From an uncultured Ruminiclostridium sp. (GTDB taxonomy: Bacteria; Bacillota; Clostridia; Oscillospirales; Ruminococcaceae): DNA of 39,376 bases. Made by a program: the position numbers and the translations under genes. Position 1 is the stretch's first letter. Every line of letters starts with the position of its first letter. Shown piece after piece: positions 7,896 to 17,111 of this stretch. The stretch lies in assembly GCA_944388385.1 (NCBI GenBank), contig CALXIO010000022.1:1-39376 (forward strand). The letters are read 5' to 3'. The notes under the pieces were generated by a model. The model saw only the letters and a program-made list of their open reading frames with translations. It was not told the origin of the DNA and ran no database searches.

Positions 7896-9872
7896 ATGGA
7901 TCATTTTGAGCTTGTATCCGAATATGCTCCTACAGGAGATCAGCCGCAGGCAATAGACAGCCTTGCCAAGGGAGTTATTGAGGGTAAAAAAGAGCAGGTT
8001 TTACTGGGTGTTACCGGTTCCGGCAAAACCTTCACCATGGCCAATATTATAGCAAGGGTAAATAAGCCCACCCTTATACTTGCCCATAACAAGACCTTAG
8101 CGGCACAGCTTTGCAGTGAGTTCAGGGAATTTTTCCCTAATAATGCGGTGGAGTATTTTGTATCCTATTATGACTATTATCAGCCGGAGGCATATATCCC
8201 CTCTACTGATGCCTATATCGAAAAGGACAGCTCCATAAATGACGAGATAGACAGACTTCGCCACTCCGCCACAGCCTCCCTTGCCGAACGCAGAGATGTT
8301 ATAATAGTTGCCAGCGTGTCCTGTATATATTCCCTCGGTAGCCCGGAGGATTACAGAAATAATATGCTGTCACTTCGTGAGGGGCAGGAAAAGACAAGGG
8401 AAGATATAATAAAACGCCTTGTTGATATGCAGTATGAGAGAAACGACGTAAACTTCGTGAGAAATAAGTTTCGGGTAAGGGGAGATGTGCTGGAAATATT
8501 CCCGGCTGGAAGCACCTCCGACAAGGCCATAAGAATTGAATTTTTCGGAGATGAAATAGACCGCATAAGTGAAATTGATGTGGTGTCGGGTCAGGTAAAG
8601 AGAAGGTTTTCCCATGTGGCAATATTCCCCGCATCCCATTATATAGTGGGCAAGGACAGGCTCAGCCAGTCCCTTATGGAAATTGAAAATGAAATGATAG
8701 ACAGGGTGGAATATTTCACCGAAAACAATAAGCTGATAGAAGCACAGCGAATAGAACAGCGCACCCGTTATGATATGGAAATGCTAAGGGAAATCGGCAC
8801 CTGTAAGGGGGTAGAAAACTATTCCCGTGTCCTTGCAGGAAGGGCGCCCGGCAGCTCACCTATTACCCTTATGCACCATTTCCCCAAGGATTTTCTTATG
8901 TTCATAGACGAAAGTCATGCCACTATCCCACAGGTGAGAGGTATGTTCGGCGGTGACTTTGCAAGAAAGAAAAACCTTATAGATTACGGCTTCAGACTAC
9001 CCTCAGCCTATGATAACCGCCCCATGAATTTCGGGGAATTTGAAAGCATGATAAATCAGGTTATCTATGTATCAGCCACCCCCGGGGAGTACGAAAAAAC
9101 CAGAGCCGAAAATATAGCAGAGCAGATAATCCGCCCCACGGGACTTTTAGATCCGGAAATAGAGATAAGACCGGTGGACGGACAGATAGAGGATCTTTAT
9201 TCCGAAATAAGCAACCGTGTTTCTAAAAATGAATGTGTACTTATAACCACCCTTACCAAGAAAATGGCGGAGGATCTTACAGCCTACTATGAAAATATGG
9301 GAGTAAAAATCCGCTATATGCACCATGATGTTGATTCCATTGAGCGAATGGAAATAATAAGGGATCTGCGTATGCACGTATTTGATGTGCTGGTGGGAAT
9401 AAATCTCCTCCGTGAGGGTCTTGATTTGCCGGAGGTATCCCTTGTTGCAATACTGGATGCGGATAAGCAGGGCTTTTTGCGAAATGAAACCTCCCTTATA
9501 CAGACAATAGGCAGAGCCGCAAGAAATGCAGAGGGCAAGGTAATAATGTATGCGGATGTGGTTACTGACGCTATGGAAAGGGCGGTAAGCGAAACTCTTC
9601 GCCGCCGTGAGATACAGATGCAGTACAATAAGGAGCACGGCATTACACCCAAGACCATAGTAAAGGATGTAAGGGCTGTCCTTGAAATATCCGGCGGTAA
9701 GGATAAGGATAAGGGTAAGGGCAAGGGCAAGGGCAAAAAGCTGACAAAGGCTCAATGTGAGGCTCTTATTAAGCAGTACACCCAGGAAATGAAGAATGCC
9801 GCAAAGGTGCTTGACTTTGAGCAGGCGGCATATTTAAGAGATAAGATAAGAGAATTAGAACAGCAAAAGTAA
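7896..9872 (+). CDS. uvrB: UvrABC excision nuclease subunit B
   Basis: Damage-verification helicase-like subunit of nucleotide excision repair, loaded by UvrA and partnering UvrC. Walker A is GVTGSGKT (residues 38-45). The DNA-inserting beta-hairpin region with [12 protein letters not shown] follows, and the DEAD-type motif II is DESH (338-341). Motif VI is [10 protein letters not shown]. The C-terminal UVR motif ([15 protein letters not shown]) binds UvrA or UvrC. The start is set at 7896, with AAAGGAGG 7 nt upstream; an earlier in-frame ATG at 7875 overlaps the RBS. An unusual Gly/Lys/Asp repeat tract joins the helicase part to the UVR motif. uvrA follows after 12 nt. Confidence 0.97.
   Translation: MDHFELVSEYAPTGDQPQAIDSLAKGVIEGKKEQVLLGVTGSGKTFTMANIIARVNKPTLILAHNKTLAAQLCSEFREFFPNNAVEYFVSYYDYYQPEAYIPSTDAYIEKDSSINDEIDRLRHSATASLAERRDVIIVASVSCIYSLGSPEDYRNNMLSLREGQEKTREDIIKRLVDMQYERNDVNFVRNKFRVRGDVLEIFPAGSTSDKAIRIEFFGDEIDRISEIDVVSGQVKRRFSHVAIFPASHYIVGKDRLSQSLMEIENEMIDRVEYFTENNKLIEAQRIEQRTRYDMEMLREIGTCKGVENYSRVLAGRAPGSSPITLMHHFPKDFLMFIDESHATIPQVRGMFGGDFARKKNLIDYGFRLPSAYDNRPMNFGEFESMINQVIYVSATPGEYEKTRAENIAEQIIRPTGLLDPEIEIRPVDGQIEDLYSEISNRVSKNECVLITTLTKKMAEDLTAYYENMGVKIRYMHHDVDSIERMEIIRDLRMHVFDVLVGINLLREGLDLPEVSLVAILDADKQGFLRNETSLIQTIGRAARNAEGKVIMYADVVTDAMERAVSETLRRREIQMQYNKEHGITPKTIVKDVRAVLEISGGKDKDKGKGKGKGKKLTKAQCEALIKQYTQEMKNAAKVLDFEQAAYLRDKIRELEQQK
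9696..9737 (+). repeat. hexanucleotide tandem repeat in uvrB linker
   Basis: Seven units of the pattern G(A/G)(T/C)AA(G/A), running GGTAAG, GATAAG, GATAAG, GGTAAG, GGCAAG, GGCAAG, GGCAAA, encode a GK/DK dipeptide tract. The period of 6 keeps the frame, so copy-number changes would only alter linker length. Confidence 0.8.
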
Positions 9873-9884
9873 GGAAAGAAAAGT

Positions 9885-12716
9885 ATGGGCATAGATAAGA
9901 TAGTAATTAAAGGCGCAAGAGAGCATAATCTTAAAAACATAGATATTGAGCTTCCCCGTGACAAGCTCATTGTAATGACCGGGCTTTCCGGCTCAGGTAA
10001 ATCCTCACTTGCCTTTGACACAATTTACGCAGACGGACAAAGGCGGTATATAGAAAGCCTTTCCTCCTATGCAAGAATGTTTTTGGGACAGATGGAAAAG
10101 CCGGATGTGGACAGCATAGAGGGACTTTCTCCGGCAATCTCCATAGACCAGAAAACCACCTCAAAAAATCCCCGTTCAACAGTAGGTACGGTAACGGAAA
10201 TTTACGACTATCTGAGACTTTTATATGCAAGGGTAGGTATACCCCATTGTACTGTCTGCGGTAAGGAAATAAAGCAGCAGACGGTGGATCAGATAGTGGA
10301 CAGGGTAATGCAGTTGCCCCAGCGCACTAAGTTTATGATATTAAGCCCTATTGCAAGAGGCAGAAAGGGCGAATACCGCAAGGAATTTGAGGATCTTGCA
10401 AAGCAGGGCTATGCAAGAGTAAGGGTAGACGGCAGTATATATGACCTGTCCGAAACCATTAAGCTCGATAAGAATAAAAAGCACAATATTGAGGTAGTGG
10501 TTGACCGCCTTGTTATGAAGGAGGATATAAAATCCCGACTTAGTGACAGTATCGAGGTGGCAGGAAAATTATCCGACGGGGTAATTATAGTTGATGTGGT
10601 TGACGGAGAAGAAATGATGTTCTCCCAGAACTACGCCTGCCCGGAGCACGGTACAAGCATGGAGGAATTAGTTCCCAGATTATTTTCCTTTAATAACCCC
10701 TTCGGTGCTTGTCCCACCTGTACAGGCCTTGGTGTTCACAGGAGAATAGATGTGGATCTTGTTATTCCCAACAGAGATCTTACCATAAGGGAAAATGCCA
10801 TTAAGGCAAGCGGCTGGAAATATGCAGAGGGAACAATAGCCCAGATGTATTTTGATGCCCTTGCAAAGCATTACGGCTTTACTGTTGATACCCCCATTTC
10901 ACAGCTTTCGGAAGAACAGCTTGATAAGCTGCTTTACGGCACAAAGGGAGATAAAATAAGGGTAGTACGCAGTAAGGAACAGGGTGGCGGTGTGTTTATG
11001 AGTGAGTTTGAGGGTGTTATAAATAACCTTGAACGCAGATACAGAGAAACCACCAGCATATATTCCCGTGAGGATATAGCCCAGTATATGGGTGAGGTAT
11101 TATGCCCTGACTGTAAGGGTCAGCGCCTTAAAAAGGTAGCCTTATCCGTTACTGTAGCAGGAAAGAACATTAAGGAATTTTGTGACATGAGCATTTCGGA
11201 TGCTCTTGATTTTGTAAATTCAATTTTCCTTTCCGAAAGGGATATGATGATAGCAAAGCAGATACTTAAGGAGATAAGAGAGCGCCTTGGATTTTTAAAG
11301 AGTGTAGGCCTTGAATACCTCACTCTTTCAAGAAGTGCAGGAACCTTATCCGGCGGTGAAAGTCAGCGTATAAGACTTGCCACCCAGATAGGAAGCAGTC
11401 TTATGGGAGTGCTTTATATACTGGATGAGCCCAGCATAGGACTTCACCAAAGGGATAATGACAAGCTGATAGCCACCCTTAAAAGGCTTCGTGACCTTGG
11501 CAATACCCTTATTGTGGTTGAGCATGACGAGGATACCATGAGGGCGGCGGACTTTATAGTTGATATAGGCCCCGGTGCAGGAATACACGGGGGAGAGGTT
11601 ATCTGTGCAGGAAGCCTTGAGGATGTGATGAACACCGAAAATTCCGTTACGGGACAGTATCTTTCCGGCAAGAAGAAAATAGAAGTTCCGAAGGAAAGAA
11701 GAAAATGCGACGGCAGATTTTTATCCGTTCATGGTTGCAGGGAAAACAACCTTAAAAATATAGATGTGGATATACCTTTAGGAATATTCACCTGTATTAC
11801 AGGCGTATCCGGAAGCGGCAAAAGCTCCCTTATAAATGAAATTGTGTATAAGCATCTTGTGGCACAGCTAAACAGAGCAAGAATTCGTTCAGGGGATTTT
11901 GACTATATGGACGGGGTAGACTTTCTTGACAAGGTAATTGCCATAGACCAGTCCCCAATAGGCAGAACACCCAGATCAAACCCTGCCACATATACCGGAG
12001 TATTTTCTGATATTCGTGAGCTTTTCGCCTCCACAAATGAGGCTAAAATGAGGGGATATTCCTCCGGAAGATTTTCCTTTAATGTAAAGGGCGGTAGGTG
12101 TGAGGCCTGCGAGGGTGACGGTATAAACAAGATCGAAATGCACTTTTTACCGGATATTTATGTTCCATGTGATGTGTGCAAGGGCAAAAGATACAACCGT
12201 GAAACCCTTGAGGTACACTATAAGGGCAAGAATATTTACGATGTGCTTGAAATGACGGTGGAGGAGGGTATAACCTTCTTTGAAAATCACGAAAAGATAG
12301 CAAGGAAGCTGCGCACCCTTTACGATGTTGGTCTTGGCTATATAAAAATAGGCCAGCCTGCCACCACTCTTTCAGGGGGCGAGGCACAAAGAGTAAAGCT
12401 CGCTACCGAGCTTTCAAAGAGAGCCACCGGAAGAACGGTATATATTCTTGATGAGCCCACTACAGGACTTCATACTGCCGATGTGCATAAGCTGATTGAC
12501 GTACTTCAGAAGCTCACCGACGGAGGCAATACAGTCCTTGTAATTGAGCATAATCTGGATGTTATAAAAACCGCCGACTATATCATAGATATGGGCCCCG
12601 AGGGAGGAGATAAGGGCGGTACTGTTATAGCTACCGGCACTCCCGAGGAGGTGGCAAAAAATAAAAAGTCCTACACAGGACAATACTTAGCCCCTCTTTT
12701 AAAGAAAAGAAAATAA
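9885..12716 (+). CDS. uvrA: UvrABC excision nuclease subunit A
   Basis: Damage-sensing ABC ATPase dimer of nucleotide excision repair. Two ABC modules are present: Walker A sites GLSGSGKS (residues 33-40) and GVSGSGKS (640-647), with signature motifs [15 protein letters not shown] and [14 protein letters not shown]. Zinc modules are seen as CTVCGK, CPEHG with CPTCTG, and CEACEGDG with CDVCKG. The insertion domain with [19 protein letters not shown] is intact. Length is 943 residues, as expected. AAGGAAAG precedes the ATG, and the gene is in one operon with uvrB, ending at a strong hairpin. No class II UvrA features (missing domains) are seen. Confidence 0.97.
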   Translation: MGIDKIVIKGAREHNLKNIDIELPRDKLIVMTGLSGSGKSSLAFDTIYADGQRRYIESLSSYARMFLGQMEKPDVDSIEGLSPAISIDQKTTSKNPRSTVGTVTEIYDYLRLLYARVGIPHCTVCGKEIKQQTVDQIVDRVMQLPQRTKFMILSPIARGRKGEYRKEFEDLAKQGYARVRVDGSIYDLSETIKLDKNKKHNIEVVVDRLVMKEDIKSRLSDSIEVAGKLSDGVIIVDVVDGEEMMFSQNYACPEHGTSMEELVPRLFSFNNPFGACPTCTGLGVHRRIDVDLVIPNRDLTIRENAIKASGWKYAEGTIAQMYFDALAKHYGFTVDTPISQLSEEQLDKLLYGTKGDKIRVVRSKEQGGGVFMSEFEGVINNLERRYRETTSIYSREDIAQYMGEVLCPDCKGQRLKKVALSVTVAGKNIKEFCDMSISDALDFVNSIFLSERDMMIAKQILKEIRERLGFLKSVGLEYLTLSRSAGTLSGGESQRIRLATQIGSSLMGVLYILDEPSIGLHQRDNDKLIATLKRLRDLGNTLIVVEHDEDTMRAADFIVDIGPGAGIHGGEVICAGSLEDVMNTENSVTGQYLSGKKKIEVPKERRKCDGRFLSVHGCRENNLKNIDVDIPLGIFTCITGVSGSGKSSLINEIVYKHLVAQLNRARIRSGDFDYMDGVDFLDKVIAIDQSPIGRTPRSNPATYTGVFSDIRELFASTNEAKMRGYSSGRFSFNVKGGRCEACEGDGINKIEMHFLPDIYVPCDVCKGKRYNRETLEVHYKGKNIYDVLEMTVEEGITFFENHEKIARKLRTLYDVGLGYIKIGQPATTLSGGEAQRVKLATELSKRATGRTVYILDEPTTGLHTADVHKLIDVLQKLTDGGNTVLVIEHNLDVIKTADYIIDMGPEGGDKGGTVIATGTPEEVAKNKKSYTGQYLAPLLKKRK

Positions 12717-12720
12717 CAAA

Positions 12721-12745
12721 AAAGGCTGTGTTTAGCACAGCCTTT
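12721..12745. terminator. bidirectional terminator between uvrA and the epimerase gene
   Basis: AAAGGCTGTG (12721-12730) and CACAGCCTTT (12736-12745) form a 10-bp stem with a 5-nt loop. It is flanked by an A-run on the left (T-run on the minus strand) and an A/T-rich tail on the right. It serves the convergent genes on both strands. Confidence 0.88.
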
Positions 12746-12750
12746 ATATT

Positions 12751-13605
12751 TTATCTACTTATGATAATGTAACTGCAAAAGGGCTTATCGGGGGATGCAA
12801 ATTGTATTCCCTTCTTATGCTCAAATATATTATCGTCACAGTCATAATCATCACTGCCGCACCAGGGCTCAATACAGATAAAGCCTGCATTTTTTCCTGC
12901 CGGTGTCCAAAGTCCCAAAGAATCAAATCCTCCGTAGGATATGGTGGCAAGGGCATTTCCATTTTCCTTTAAGGTAACGGCTCTTGAATTTATTTCGTCA
13001 AAGTACACCACATCATTATCAAACATGGAATAGCACAGCTTTAAGGTATCGCTGTTATCCAGTCTTGCTATGCGGTTTTTACTTTCAAACATACGGTTAT
13101 CAAGATTCATAACCGGGGTGGAGGCGGTTTCCGGCTTTTCAAATATAAGCTCACAATCATTAAGATTATCGCAGGCTATTGCCGGGTGTCCACCAAGGCA
13201 AAAGGGCATATTTCCATCGGAAAGATTATATACAGTATAATCAATTCTGATGTTGTCAGCGCTTAAGGTATACTTCATAGTAAGCCTTGCCTTATAAGGA
13301 AACTCTCCCTCAGTGGGGGTATATTCATAGCTGAATATTGCCTCACTATCGGAAAGTTGCTGACAGTCAAATTCATTATCCCTTGCAAAGCCGTGCTTAC
13401 CTAAGTGTATCTCCTTGCCGTTTATTATGGTTTTGTTATTTTTAACATTACCCACAGCAGGGAATAACACCGGAGAGCTTTTACCCCAGAATGAGGGGTC
13501 TGCGCACCACATTATTTCTCTGCCGTCTATAACAAGGCTTTTAAGCTGAGCCCCCATAGATTCAATTACCGCAGAGGAATTTTCTGTTTTAAGTGTAATA
13601 TTCAT
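12751..13605 (-). CDS. aldose 1-epimerase family protein (LacX-like)
   Basis: A 284-residue galactose-mutarotase-fold protein. Family features are GAQLKSLVIDGREIMW near the N-terminus, the substrate-site region GKHGFARD, the conserved LGGHPAIAC around residue 140, and ENGNALATISY followed by WTPAGKNAGFICIEPW near the end. This resembles the LacX/YeaD side of the family, whose members convert alpha and beta anomers of sugars or sugar phosphates. The start at ATG 13605 is preferred; GGTG sits about 6 nt upstream. A GTG at 13614 in frame is possible and would overlap the mannanase stop. It follows the GH26 gene in one operon, which suggests mutarotation of mannose or manno-oligosaccharide products; exact substrate is unknown. 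Confidence 0.85.
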   Translation of the reverse strand: MNITLKTENSSAVIESMGAQLKSLVIDGREIMWCADPSFWGKSSPVLFPAVGNVKNNKTIINGKEIHLGKHGFARDNEFDCQQLSDSEAIFSYEYTPTEGEFPYKARLTMKYTLSADNIRIDYTVYNLSDGNMPFCLGGHPAIACDNLNDCELIFEKPETASTPVMNLDNRMFESKNRIARLDNSDTLKLCYSMFDNDVVYFDEINSRAVTLKENGNALATISYGGFDSLGLWTPAGKNAGFICIEPWCGSDDYDCDDNIFEHKKGIQFASPDKPFCSYIIISR

Positions 13606-13606
13606 A

Positions 13607-14989
13607 TTATTCACCGAAATCCAGCTTGTAGTCCTTGAGCTTTGTATTAGCTATGTCAAAATCCTTCTCGTTAAACATCCACAGTCTTATATATGTGGGA
13701 ACAATCTTATCTGTGCCCTCAAAGGTGGGTAATTCACTTAATGTGATTATCTTGTCACTTGAATATACCTTCTGTAAATATTCAACCGTAAGGCGCTCCT
13801 CATTTACGCTGGGAGTACCGTTAAGGTTAGTAACAGCCGCACCTGTGCCGGTGGTCTTAAGTAAGAATTCGCCGTTCCAGGGCAGATAATAAAGCCACTT
13901 AACCTCGCTTGTTTCAGCGTAGATCTTTTCAGGGTCGGGAATATAACCGCACTCTGATAATGCAATCATCTTCTTTGTGCCTACCTGACCTGCAAGTATC
14001 TTATAGGAGCTTGCAAGCTCTGAATAGTCGGGAGTGTTGGGGTAAACGTCAATAGAAGCAATATCGTAGGTATTTTCATTTACCATAGCCTTCTTTGCCT
14101 GGCCGTTCCATACCCAGATAAGGTTTGTCAGCTTGTGGTAGTTTTCAAGTCTGTCAAATACCATGTACCAAAGCTTCTGATAATATTCCTGGGATTCCTT
14201 ATCAGCAACGCCCCACCAGAACCAGCTGCCGCTTGCCTCATGGAGAGGTCTCCATAAAACAGGAACGCCTGCCGCTTCTAACTTCTGTAACTTAATAGCC
14301 GCTGTATCAATGTCACGGATAATTATTTCATATTCCTTTGTGCCGGGGGTTACTGCATTCTTAAAGCTGAAATTTGTGATTTCATCTGAATAGAAGGCTA
14401 TACCCTGGGAATCTGCGTTGTTCATATCAACAGGTACCTTCCAATGCCAGCACATGGTAACTATACCGTTTTGTTCTGTATGCCACTTAATAGCATCATC
14501 AACGTGCTGATCGTTTTCGGGCTGATTACCTGTGGAGAAAATAAGGTCAAAGCCCTTGATTGCAGGTAAGTCACCGGTTTCGTTGATATAAAGAATATCC
14601 TCATACTGCTTTGCATCAAAATACTGCTGACCTGCAAGGGTCTGCTTGCCGTAGATGGATTTAAGATAATCGAATAAAGCCTTTGCTTCGGGATTTAAGT
14701 TCTTTGATACAGGGGTATCAGGGTCAACCTCTCTTGCCTCAAGCTCAGCCTTTAAAGCCTCAAAGTCGGTTTCGTACTTTAAAGCTACCTCCATATCAAC
14801 CTTGCCGTCTTCGTCAACGGCCACCGGGTTTGAAAGGGGCTTTTCGGTCTGTTCTCCGCTTTGTGAGGTATTGTCTGATGTGGTCTGTGAATTATTGCTG
14901 TCTGCATTGCTGCTTGTTGCAGTATCCTGACAGCCTGAAACTGATAAAAGAGTAGCAATAGCAAGTATTGCCGCAAGTACACGTTTCAT
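13607..14989 (-). CDS. secreted GH26 beta-mannanase lipoprotein
   Basis: Endo-beta-1,4-mannanase of glycoside hydrolase family 26, likely anchored on the outside of the membrane. Residues 1-20 form a lipoprotein signal peptide (lipobox LSVSGC, lipidated C20), followed by a Ser/Asn/Thr-rich linker to about residue 55. The catalytic barrel carries the acid/base E251 in WRPLHEASG and the nucleophile E346 in ALSECGY, with MCWHWKVP between. At 460 residues there is no carbohydrate-binding module or dockerin, so it is not a cellulosome part. RBS AAGGAAGGATAGG precedes the start. A good promoter and a palindrome lie upstream, which suggests sugar-responsive control. Other GH26 activities (exo-mannobiohydrolase, beta-1,3-xylanase) are possible. 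Confidence 0.92.
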   Translation of the reverse strand: MKRVLAAILAIATLLSVSGCQDTATSSNADSNNSQTTSDNTSQSGEQTEKPLSNPVAVDEDGKVDMEVALKYETDFEALKAELEAREVDPDTPVSKNLNPEAKALFDYLKSIYGKQTLAGQQYFDAKQYEDILYINETGDLPAIKGFDLIFSTGNQPENDQHVDDAIKWHTEQNGIVTMCWHWKVPVDMNNADSQGIAFYSDEITNFSFKNAVTPGTKEYEIIIRDIDTAAIKLQKLEAAGVPVLWRPLHEASGSWFWWGVADKESQEYYQKLWYMVFDRLENYHKLTNLIWVWNGQAKKAMVNENTYDIASIDVYPNTPDYSELASSYKILAGQVGTKKMIALSECGYIPDPEKIYAETSEVKWLYYLPWNGEFLLKTTGTGAAVTNLNGTPSVNEERLTVEYLQKVYSSDKIITLSELPTFEGTDKIVPTYIRLWMFNEKDFDIANTKLKDYKLDFGE

Positions 14990-15020
14990 TTTTTTACCTA
15001 TCCTTCCTTGAAAATGCTGA

Positions 15021-15044
15021 TATCCGTGATAACGATTACGGATA
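15021..15044. promoter_or_regulatory. 24-bp operator-like palindrome in the GH26 promoter
   Basis: TATCCGTGAT (15021-15030), 4 nt, and ATTACGGATA (15035-15044) form an inverted repeat matching at 9 of 10 positions per arm. It starts about 9 bp after the -10 box of the minus-strand promoter, covering the early transcribed region, a standard place for repressor binding. The central region has the A/T-flanked CG seen in LacI-family operators; the regulator is not in this window. Confidence 0.6.
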
Positions 15045-15052
15045 ATAATAAT

Positions 15053-15081
15053 ATTATATCAAATATTCTTCTTAAATTCAA
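15053..15081 (-). promoter_or_regulatory. promoter for GH26 mannanase operon
   Basis: On the minus strand TTGAAT (15081-15076), a 17-nt spacer, and perfect TATAAT (15058-15053) with an extended -10 TGA. The leader to the mannanase ATG is about 57 nt. Confidence 0.8.
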
Positions 15082-15140
15082 TATCCTTTAAGGTTTTGTT
15101 TTAATCTGTACAAAAAGAAATTTTAAAATTGTATAAAATA

Positions 15141-15170
15141 ACGGCAATACCCTGTTTTGAGTATTGCCGT
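15141..15170 (-). terminator. terminator of the zinc-ribbon membrane protein operon
   Basis: ACGGCAATAC (15141-15150) and GTATTGCCGT (15161-15170) give a perfect 10-bp stem with a 10-nt loop. It is followed on the minus strand by TTATTTTAT. It lies 20 nt after the last gene of the operon. Confidence 0.8.
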
Positions 15171-15190
15171 TTCACATTTTTTAAGTAAAA

Positions 15191-15716
15191 TTACATTTTC
15201 TTAGTGCCACAACCACCGCAGAACATAGCGCCGGGAGGGTTTATTCTGCCGCAGGAATTACATCTCCAGCCGGCAGGCTGCTGTGTAGAAAAGCCGCCCT
15301 GATTTACGGTATTGTAAGGGGTATTCATAGCCTTTTCCCTTGCTGAATTTTGGTCAGCCCTTTCGGTAAGCTCCTTGTTTGCAACAAGCCTGAAGCCGAT
15401 TACGGCGGTTATAACAGAGAAAACCGAGGGAATAATATACATTGCAATAACCGGAATCAGTATAAGACTGAAGGCAGGTACAAATTCATCAAGCTCATTA
15501 CCTGCAAGTCCGTTTATAAGACCGTCAAAAAGCAGCATACATAGTGTGATTATAATGCAGGTTATAATTGCAAAGGCGGTTAAACATACATTTGCAATAC
15601 TGCAACCTAATAACCAGTTTCTTGTGCCCCTTGAAGGGTTTTTAAGATAATTGCTTCTGAATAATAAGAATGGCAATACCAAGCCCTATGGGAGCAAGCA
15701 TCATTAAATATTCCAT
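15191..15716 (-). pseudogene. membrane protein with C-terminal zinc ribbon, frameshifted
   Basis: Third member of a tandem paralogous family. A proper start exists at ATG 15716 with AAGGAGA 5-6 nt upstream, right after the previous gene's stop. That frame reads MEYLMMLAPIGLGIAILII, closely like the paralogue's N-terminus with its IIIGLGITSLVL, and then stops at 15644-15642. The rest of the protein continues in another frame (RSNYLKNPSRGTR onward, open to 15191) and aligns with the paralogue's YRKNPQKSSR segment. One extra base near 15657-15668 explains it. The downstream part has two or three membrane segments and the ribbon CNSCGRINPPGAMFCGGCG. Either a recent pseudogene, a sequencing error or, less likely, a programmed shift. 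Function unknown. Confidence 0.75.
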
Positions 15717-15725
15717 AATATCTCC

Positions 15726-16322
15726 TTATTGCTTTTTATTACCACAGCCGCCGCAGAACATAGCGTCAGCAGGATTAGTGCTTCCGCAGATGTTACATTT
15801 CCATGTTGCAGACTGTGTAGAAAAGCTGCCTTGATTTACACTCTGGCTTGAAGTGGCACTGAAGGGTACATGACAGTTAGGGCAGGCATTTAACATAATG
15901 GCATAGGGTGTACCGCAGTTAGGACAAATCTTTGTTGGAGGCGGTGCGCTGTACTTTAGCTGTTCGTTTGCCATAGCCTTTTGTGTAAGCTCCTTATTGG
16001 ATACTGTTGTAAGACCGAATATGCCGGCAATAATGCCGAATGCTAAGGGAACAAATTCAATGATACATACAATGAAAAATATAAAAGTAAAGACAGGAAA
16101 GTAGTTTTCGGTTTCTGAACTGATACTTGTATCCATTCCTATAAAAATCAAAGAAGAAAAGGCAAGAAGCAATATTCCGATACCGGAAAGACATAAGTCA
16201 ACTATACTGCAAATCATTATGGCAGTACGACTTGATTTCTGCGGATTTTTTCTGTAGCCTGCTCTGAGCACAAGGGATGTGATGCCAAGGCCTATAATTA
16301 TAAGTGAAACAAAAATTCCCAT
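15726..16322 (-). CDS. membrane protein with two C-terminal zinc ribbons
   Basis: A 198-residue protein of unknown function. It has three predicted hydrophobic stretches: IFVSLIIIGLGITSLVL at about residues 3-19, a long one at about 34-58, and another at about 76-102. A soluble tail follows with two zinc-ribbon units, CPNCGTPY...CPNCH and CNICGSTNPADAMFCGGCG. The last unit is nearly the same in the neighbouring downstream gene, and the NPADAMFC text is shared across the family. RBS AGAGGAAA lies upstream. The middle gene of a three-gene paralogous operon. Such ribbons in membrane proteins may mediate protein contacts or sense metal, but nothing here fixes a role. Confidence 0.8.
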   Translation of the reverse strand: MGIFVSLIIIGLGITSLVLRAGYRKNPQKSSRTAIMICSIVDLCLSGIGILLLAFSSLIFIGMDTSISSETENYFPVFTFIFFIVCIIEFVPLAFGIIAGIFGLTTVSNKELTQKAMANEQLKYSAPPPTKICPNCGTPYAIMLNACPNCHVPFSATSSQSVNQGSFSTQSATWKCNICGSTNPADAMFCGGCGNKKQ

Positions 16323-16345
16323 GGTTTATTTCCTCTTTAAAATAT

Positions 16346-16951
16346 TTACTGACCCTGTTTATTTTCAGCGGGTGCAGGAGTGTTTGCCGGGACTTGTGCA
16401 GGAATATTTGCCTTACCGCACTTTAAGCAGTACATGGCATTTCCGGGATTTTTAGCACCGCAAGCACACATCCAGTTATTTAACACCGGCATTACAGGTT
16501 TTTTAATTTTGCTCTTGTATTCTTCCTTAGCGCTTACTGCAAAACCCCACAGACTGATTATAAATCCGAGAATGGTAATAAGCAGAAGGCTTATGTAGGA
16601 AATAATGTAGGTTGCCTGTGCCGCATGAGAAATAGATACGTCTGTGAATACAGAAAATATCCCTACTTTGAAAAAGTCATAGGGATTAAGCAAAAACAGT
16701 AATACATTGAATTTAAACAGCACAATAAGTGAGCTTAAAATTACATCAATGACTGAATAGCAGATTATTCTGTTTCTTCTTGAGGCGGTGGGAGTTTTCT
16801 TGTAGGCTGATATTGTGGAGATAGCGAGGATGGACAATACCAGAAGAGCAGCAATAAATATAAAGCCGCCGAAAAGATCCGATAATGCGCGGTCAAGCAT
16901 TTCACTCTCAGCAAGTGTTGCGTGACCATTTAGAAAAATAAAGTCAAACAT
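16346..16951 (-). CDS. membrane protein with C-terminal zinc ribbon
   Basis: A 201-residue protein, first gene of the three-gene paralogous operon. Hydrophobic segments lie at about residues 29-47 (FIFIAALLVLSILAIS), 62-90 and 115-138. The tail has one zinc ribbon, CACGAKNPGNAMYCLKCGK, and ends with a Pro/Ala-rich low-complexity tail. The motif YKKTPTASRRNRI after the first membrane segment matches the YRKNPQKSSR and YLKNPSRGTR text of its two paralogues, which supports common descent by tandem duplication. RBS AAGGAGT is about 10 nt from the ATG. Function unknown. Confidence 0.8.
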   Translation of the reverse strand: MFDFIFLNGHATLAESEMLDRALSDLFGGFIFIAALLVLSILAISTISAYKKTPTASRRNRIICYSVIDVILSSLIVLFKFNVLLFLLNPYDFFKVGIFSVFTDVSISHAAQATYIISYISLLLITILGFIISLWGFAVSAKEEYKSKIKKPVMPVLNNWMCACGAKNPGNAMYCLKCGKANIPAQVPANTPAPAENKQGQ

Positions 16952-16989
16952 TGTTATGATACTCCTTTCTGAGCAGTTCGTTCATAATA

Positions 16990-17018
16990 ATTATAGCATA
17001 ATTATTTAAAAAAGTCAA
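16990..17018 (-). promoter_or_regulatory. promoter of the zinc-ribbon operon
   Basis: On the minus strand TTGACT (17018-17013), a 17-nt spacer, and TATAAT (16995-16990) with extended -10 TGC. It faces away from the galE promoter. Confidence 0.8.
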
Positions 17019-17024
17019 ATAAGG

Positions 17025-17042
17025 GGATTTTTTTAAAAATCC
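17025..17042. promoter_or_regulatory. palindrome between the two divergent promoters
   Basis: GGATTTTT-TT-AAAAATCC is a perfect inverted repeat lying between the -35 boxes of the zinc-ribbon operon (17013-17018) and galE (17045-17050). It may be an operator or simply a bent A/T tract. Confidence 0.4.
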
Positions 17043-17044
17043 GG

Positions 17045-17073
17045 TTGACATAAAGGAAATATGGGGGTATAAT
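17045..17073 (+). promoter_or_regulatory. consensus sigma-A promoter for galE
   Basis: TTGACA (17045-17050), exactly 17 nt, and TATAAT (17068-17073) match the housekeeping consensus at every position. Predicted start is near 17080, about 32 nt before the galE ATG. Confidence 0.92.
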
Positions 17074-17111
17074 ACTTTATAGTGCAAAGGCACATGAGAG
17101 GAGAAATAATT

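Noticed and set aside
7800..7896. Possible SOS (LexA) box before uvrB
   Set aside because: No CGAAC-N4-GTTCG or similar inverted repeat near the promoter.
9147..9755. A 202-codon minus-strand open frame inside uvrB
   Set aside because: Antisense to the conserved helicase part of uvrB; no promoter or RBS and no recognisable domain.
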